A stretch of DNA of 9,253 nucleotides from CALNYX01 sp942490925 (GTDB lineage Bacteria; Chlamydiota; Chlamydiia; Chlamydiales; JAAKFR01). The notes under the pieces are model-generated. The model was not told the DNA's origin and did not search any database. It saw nothing but the letters and a program-made list of their open reading frames with translations. Numbering within the stretch: the stretch's first letter is position 1; every line of letters starts with the position of its first letter. The DNA is taken from NCBI GenBank assembly GCA_942490925.1, contig CALNYX010000028.1:1-9253 (forward strand). Reading direction: 5' to 3'. Shown piece after piece: positions 6,620 to 9,253 of the stretch. A program made the position numbers and the translations under genes.

Positions 6620-8341
6620 TTATCCTCTTTTGGTGCGGTAGACGTTGAGAACAGATTGAGGCGTAATCAACTTTGGACGCTCGGCTGTTTTGTTATGTTT
6701 TTTTAACCCCTGCATAATTTTCACAAGATCGCCCTTCGGAACCTTTTCGTAGACAGGCCGCCAAGTCTCATAGAACTGACGCTCTGCTTCGCCTGTACGT
6801 GCTTTAAACCCTGTCATCAGCGCGGTCTGTTTGAGGCTTGATTTATGTTCTTCCGGCACAAACATACGCCAGTTTTCATGCCCATTAATCCGCGCATCAA
6901 GGTATGTTTCATCTTCATCAAACCACAAACTCCCTGCATCCTCTGCGCGGCCTTTTTGAAGTAGTTCTCTCAACGCATTTGCCATAGCGACATTCTTCTC
7001 TTGGCGAGTAGTCGGGTTCTCGCGTTCAAAACTATTCCGCACAAAGTCACGGGCAAAATTGTACCGCTTCATTCCCTTTGGACTTTCCATGTCCTTGTAA
7101 ATTTCAAATTCAGCCAAATAACGGTTAATCTCTCCCTCTGTCAGTTTGGGAACTTCGCCTTTGCGCTTACCTGCAAGTTGCTTTTTCAGCCTATCGTAGT
7201 CAGTATCGTTCAGCTTCATGTAGTACCCCATTCGAAGCTGAGACTCAGACGAGATCGTACCGTTAAAAATATACTCTTCCGCCTCAAGCAAAGCCTTGGG
7301 ATTTGTGATGACATCCTTGTTGGGCGCAAGCTGACGTTCGCCCATCTTGCGAAGATCATCTCGCAGCGCGATTGGAGCACTAAAAATTATTTCCTGAATG
7401 CGGGTTGCATCCTGTCCAGCTTCAGCCAGCTGAGAATAAAGCGTTTCCTTTTGTTCCTTCATTTCCAAAGCTAATGCACTTTCTTCCTGTGCCTTTCTTA
7501 GGGTTAACCGCTGCACAACCTTGTCATGCAGTTCTGGATTATCCGCATACTTTTTATGCGCGTAATCAAGGTTCTCTTTCAGGCTCTTACCGTTACCAGC
7601 AAGCTCGTTTGTAATCACAAGACTCTGCGTTGATGTAACCTTGTCCTTATGCTTCTCAACATAGACAGCCTTCATGGAACCGCTAATGCCGTACTTTTCT
7701 GTCTGCTTTAACGCTTCTTCCGGAGCTTGGTCATACAAAGCTTGCCATGCTGTTTTCTTCATCCCATCAACTTCAACCATGAATGCCTCACGCTGCGAGG
7801 GGAGAACTGCACCGGAGGAAACAGCCAGATCAAAGTTCTGCGTTGCTTTAGCTACGTGGGTATCTATGTCATACGGAGTGTCAAACATTTCCTGCTTGAG
7901 CACAGCCATAGAACCGGTAAAGTTATTCGTAGCAACGGTAAGCTGTCCTTGATGTTCAGCGAAAGCATGGAGCTTTTTCTTACTGCCAACCTGCCCACCA
8001 CGATACTGCTCAAGAGCATGTGCAGCACGCGGAGAAAGTCCGGAGTAAATCTCGCTCCACTTTTCCTGCTCTGCTTGCTCATAATCACGAGTAAGCCCCT
8101 CTGCGGCCTTACCTTGGCGCTGTGCAGCCTGCGTCTCAAAATCAAGATTCCATGCATCATAGTTGGTTCGCGCTGCTAAAAACTGGTCGTTATCACGGCG
8201 TACCTGCTCTTTCTGGCCAACCTGCTGCACAACTTGCCCGAGCGCGGTCACGCCTTGCCCGAATGCAGCACCTTGCTGAAGGTTTGTTACCGGTTCATAA
8301 GCCAGCGGTGATTGCCTGCTTGCGGTGGGGATTTTAACCAT
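6620..8341 (-). CDS. Internal virion protein at the T7 gp15 position
   Basis: The 573-aa frame starts with ATG at 8341, preceded by AGGAG with a five-base spacer, and begins 11 bases after the gp14-like stop. It ends one base before the giant ejection protein. The product lacks a signal peptide and membrane segments. It is highly polar and Gln/Glu/Lys/Ala-rich. Long predicted helices include a Gln-rich stretch at about 20-50 (LQQGAAFGQGVTALGQVVQQ) and helices at 50-130 whose spacing suits bundles or coiled coils. A DQAPEEALKQTEKYG segment resembles helical-repeat segments of phage core proteins. T7 gp15 (747 aa) is an all-helical core protein that forms the periplasmic tunnel between gp14 and gp16 during DNA ejection. 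The assignment rests on gene order, size class and helical composition; no catalytic motif is seen. It could be a different structural protein recruited to the same slot. Confidence 0.66.
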   Translation of the reverse strand: MVKIPTASRQSPLAYEPVTNLQQGAAFGQGVTALGQVVQQVGQKEQVRRDNDQFLAARTNYDAWNLDFETQAAQRQGKAAEGLTRDYEQAEQEKWSEIYSGLSPRAAHALEQYRGGQVGSKKKLHAFAEHQGQLTVATNNFTGSMAVLKQEMFDTPYDIDTHVAKATQNFDLAVSSGAVLPSQREAFMVEVDGMKKTAWQALYDQAPEEALKQTEKYGISGSMKAVYVEKHKDKVTSTQSLVITNELAGNGKSLKENLDYAHKKYADNPELHDKVVQRLTLRKAQEESALALEMKEQKETLYSQLAEAGQDATRIQEIIFSAPIALRDDLRKMGERQLAPNKDVITNPKALLEAEEYIFNGTISSESQLRMGYYMKLNDTDYDRLKKQLAGKRKGEVPKLTEGEINRYLAEFEIYKDMESPKGMKRYNFARDFVRNSFERENPTTRQEKNVAMANALRELLQKGRAEDAGSLWFDEDETYLDARINGHENWRMFVPEEHKSSLKQTALMTGFKARTGEAERQFYETWRPVYEKVPKGDLVKIMQGLKKHNKTAERPKLITPQSVLNVYRTKRG

Positions 8342-8352
8342 GTGAGCTCCTG

Positions 8353-8727
8353 CTATCGAAGAAGAGAATACGCGCCGCTACCTGCCTGCGCTAACCCGTT
8401 AAACATGGAAGCAGTATTGTTTGCTCTGGCCTGATTTTTAAAAGCCGTACCTTTTGCTTGGCCTCCGTAATACGTAGCAAGAGCATCCATTTCCATGTCC
8501 ACCATAGTTTCTGCAAGCACATCAGAAGGGGTGCCACCATCATCAAGTTGTACACCGCTTACGCCGTAGCTTGCTTTTTGGGTGGACATTAACTTTCGGT
8601 ACTGGTCTTTTGTAGAAGCAGCGTTGTATTCACTAACCTTTTCAGCATATTCAGCCTGAGAATTTGCCATATCATTTTGCCCTGCCATAGATGCAGCCGT
8701 TCCTCCAAGTCCGGCCAGCAATCCCAC
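8353..8727 (-). CDS. gp14-like virion core protein, downstream open portion (possible reinitiation product)
   Basis: Downstream of the TAG the same frame is open for 124 codons from GTG at 8727. AGGA lies three bases before this GTG, closer than ideal, so independent initiation would be weak but could occur by ribosomes terminating 12 bases upstream. The core of the protein is ASYGVSGVQLDDGGTPSDVL (residues 52-71), then a helix EMDALATYYGGQAKGTAFKNQA (79-100) and a Gly/Ala-rich end. This matches the pattern I recall for podophage gp14-family internal virion proteins: an 'AASGVDLxSGSxxDVL' turn, then 'ELDALTIRxNAxREA' and 'A' rich tail. An N-terminal helix with AEYAEKVSEYNAAS fits too. In T7 the protein belongs to the internal core and inserts in the outer membrane at ejection. 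The family call is fairly firm; whether this fragment alone is made is unknown. Confidence 0.68.
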   Translation of the reverse strand: MGLLAGLGGTAASMAGQNDMANSQAEYAEKVSEYNAASTKDQYRKLMSTQKASYGVSGVQLDDGGTPSDVLAETMVDMEMDALATYYGGQAKGTAFKNQARANNTASMFNGLAQAGSGAYSLLR

Positions 8728-8739
8728 TGTTCCTAAGGC

Positions 8740-8742
8740 CTA
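8740..8742 (-). other. Internal amber (TAG) codon in the gp14-like gene
   Basis: The plus strand reads CTA here, giving TAG at codon 37 of the frame from ATG 8850. The codons around it are GCA ATG TAG GCC TTA. Flanking residues on both sides are hydrophobic and continuous in character. The gene's own terminal stop is also TAG, which argues against wholesale reassignment of TAG to an amino acid in this element. Confidence 0.85.
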
Positions 8743-8778
8743 CATTGCCGAAAAAGCACCAGCTATTCCTATTAATCC

Positions 8779-8814
8779 AGTTGTTGCAGCCGTTGCAGTT
8801 GTTGCACTTGTTGC
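8779..8814 (-). repeat. Four tandem 9-base repeats encoding Ala-Thr-Xaa units
   Basis: On the minus strand, four consecutive 9-mers (GCAACAAGT, GCAACAACT, GCAACGGCT, GCAACAACT) encode ATS-ATT-ATA-ATT at residues 13-24 of the gp14-like frame. Two units are identical and the others differ by one to three bases. They probably arose by slippage and lengthen the hydrophobic N-terminal segment. Confidence 0.7.
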
Positions 8815-8853
8815 CGCAACCGCCGCTGTACCGAATAAAACAGATGCCATAAT

Positions 8854-9174
8854 TTACCTCTCTTCCTCTGGTAGACAGACGCGCGCATACAGATACCTAT
8901 CCAGCAAATTGTCACCAGTTGCCCTGCACAGCCCTTCACGTTCAAAACCTAGATGCTGCATCCAGCGCAACGCTCTTTTGTCCTCTGGGTTCACCAAGGT
9001 TTCAAATCGCACAACGCCATGTGCTGCTCCGCGCTCAAAAAACTTTTTAACGATACGCACAAGAAGCAGCGGATACGTATCTACAAGTGGACTTGTCAGT
9101 AAAAACACTAAGCAAGTACGGCCACACTCAAAACCACCAAGGCAGGCGATAATCTCGCCTTCATCTGTCAGCAC
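8854..9174 (-). CDS. gp13-like internal virion protein, GNAT acetyltransferase fold (5' end uncertain)
   Basis: The frame is open from 9237 to the TAA at 8856-8854; the first usual start codon is GTG at 9174, giving 106 aa. The peptide follows a GNAT layout: a strand pair DEGEIIACLGGFE, a central region SPLVDTYPLLLVRIVKKFFERG, then FETLVNPEDKRALRWMQHLGFEREG, where the 'N..N/D..A.RW...LGF' signature corresponds to beta5-alpha4-beta6, and a final strand RYLYARV. T7 gp13 shows the same end pattern (VWVGNTSHIRFLKTIGAVFHEE) and also precedes gene 14. It is needed for virion morphogenesis and is not known to act as an enzyme. Similarity appears to continue upstream of GTG 9174 (LALTPESISV matches the T7 stretch before its GG strand), and that GTG lacks a good ribosome site, so the annotated start is probably not the native one. 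A host-type acetyltransferase is a less likely alternative because of context. Confidence 0.6.
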   Translation of the reverse strand: MLTDEGEIIACLGGFECGRTCLVFLLTSPLVDTYPLLLVRIVKKFFERGAAHGVVRFETLVNPEDKRALRWMQHLGFEREGLCRATGDNLLDRYLYARVCLPEEER

Positions 9175-9191
9175 ACTTATTGATTCCGGTG

Positions 9192-9251
9192 TTAAAGCAA
9201 GCTCTCTGCCGTGCTTTTCAGATCGACTCCTTGCAAATTATCCAAATCAGA
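9192..9251 (-). CDS. 3' end of an upstream frame (end of previous gene or detached N-terminus of the gp13-like protein)
   Basis: From the window edge a third minus-strand frame is open for 19 codons (SDLDNLQGVDLKSTAESLL) and ends in TAA at 9194-9192, 17 bases before GTG 9174. It overlaps the open part of the gp13-like frame (9237-9195). It may be the C-terminus of a gp12-like tail tube protein, as T7 order predicts, or the true beginning of the gp13-like protein separated by a -1 frame change. Too little sequence is present to decide. Confidence 0.35.
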   Translation of the reverse strand, partial: SDLDNLQGVDLKSTAESLL

Positions 9252-9253
9252 CT

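Larger units (their letters stand above)
8353..8850 (-). pseudogene. gp14-like internal virion protein gene interrupted by an in-frame TAG
   Basis: Starting at ATG 8850 the frame reads 36 codons, meets TAG at 8742-8740, and then continues open in the same frame to TAG at 8355-8353 (165 residues if the stop were read). The 8850 start is well supported: AGAGG lies six bases upstream and the ATG follows the preceding gene's TAA by three bases. The N-terminal part is an Ala/Thr/Gly-rich hydrophobic segment (SVLFGTAAVAATS ... TTGLIGIAGAFSAM), and hydrophobic ALGTVGLLAGLGGTAAS follows right after the TAG. Together they resemble the membrane-active start of gp14-type proteins, which enter the host outer membrane during ejection. 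The missing codon was probably sense, for example CAG (one C-to-T change). Nonsense mutation, readthrough or suppression, termination-reinitiation and sequencing error are all possible. I class it as interrupted, not necessarily dead. Confidence 0.7.

Noticed and set aside
7001..7474. Plus-strand open frame of 157 codons opposite the gp15-position gene
   Set aside because: It is antisense to a real gene and lacks a ribosome site and family features.
8122..8337. Plus-strand open frame of 71 codons
   Set aside because: It overlaps the 5' part of the gp15-position gene on the opposite strand and has no independent support.
8353..8850. Wholesale reassignment of TAG to an amino acid
   Set aside because: The same gene and the small plus-strand gene both end in TAG, and the long virion frames contain no other internal TAG, so genome-wide recoding is not supported.
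1..9253. CRISPR arrays, tRNA genes, insertion sequences, attachment sites
   Set aside because: No regularly spaced repeats, tRNA-like fold, transposase frame or flanking duplication was seen by eye in the window.

Overview
The window reads as a late structural segment of a T7-like podophage or prophage of a Gram-negative bacterium. No host housekeeping gene, tRNA, integrase or attachment site is visible, so host and lifestyle cannot be fixed. Moderate GC, strong AGGAG-type ribosome sites and a lone reversed secreted-protein gene fit an integrated element in a proteobacterium. A marine sulfate reducer or gammaproteobacterium is possible, but this is a guess.

All structural genes run on the minus strand, from high to low coordinates, in the T7 order 13-14-15-16-17. 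They are: a gp13-like acetyltransferase-fold protein (9174-8854, its 5' part apparently damaged or cut by the window edge); a gp14-like internal virion protein (8850-8353, interrupted by an in-frame TAG); a 573-aa helical gp15-position protein (8341-6620); a 2011-aa gp16-position protein (6618-583) carrying an HExxH metallopeptidase motif; and the first 49 codons of a T7-type tail fibre (148-1). Gaps between the first four are 1-11 nt, so they look translationally coupled. By analogy with T7, the gp14-16 set forms the internal core that is ejected and builds a channel for DNA entry, while the fibre binds the host surface.

Between the gp16-like and fibre genes sits the only plus-strand gene (215-571). 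It encodes a small exported protein with its own AT-rich promoter region and a strong ribosome site. Its layout is that of a 'moron' (an extra, independently expressed gene), and late transcription toward the fibre gene would run antisense through it.

The most notable points are the amber codon that splits the gp14-like gene although the reading frame is open on both sides, a probable frame disruption at the start of the gp13-like gene, the exported moron candidate, a duplicated YDFSAA peptide at the N-terminus of the giant ejection protein, and its metallopeptidase motif. Two lesions in neighbouring virion genes could mean a decaying prophage, recoding or reinitiation, or sequencing errors. 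The intact 6-kb frame beside them argues that any decay is recent.
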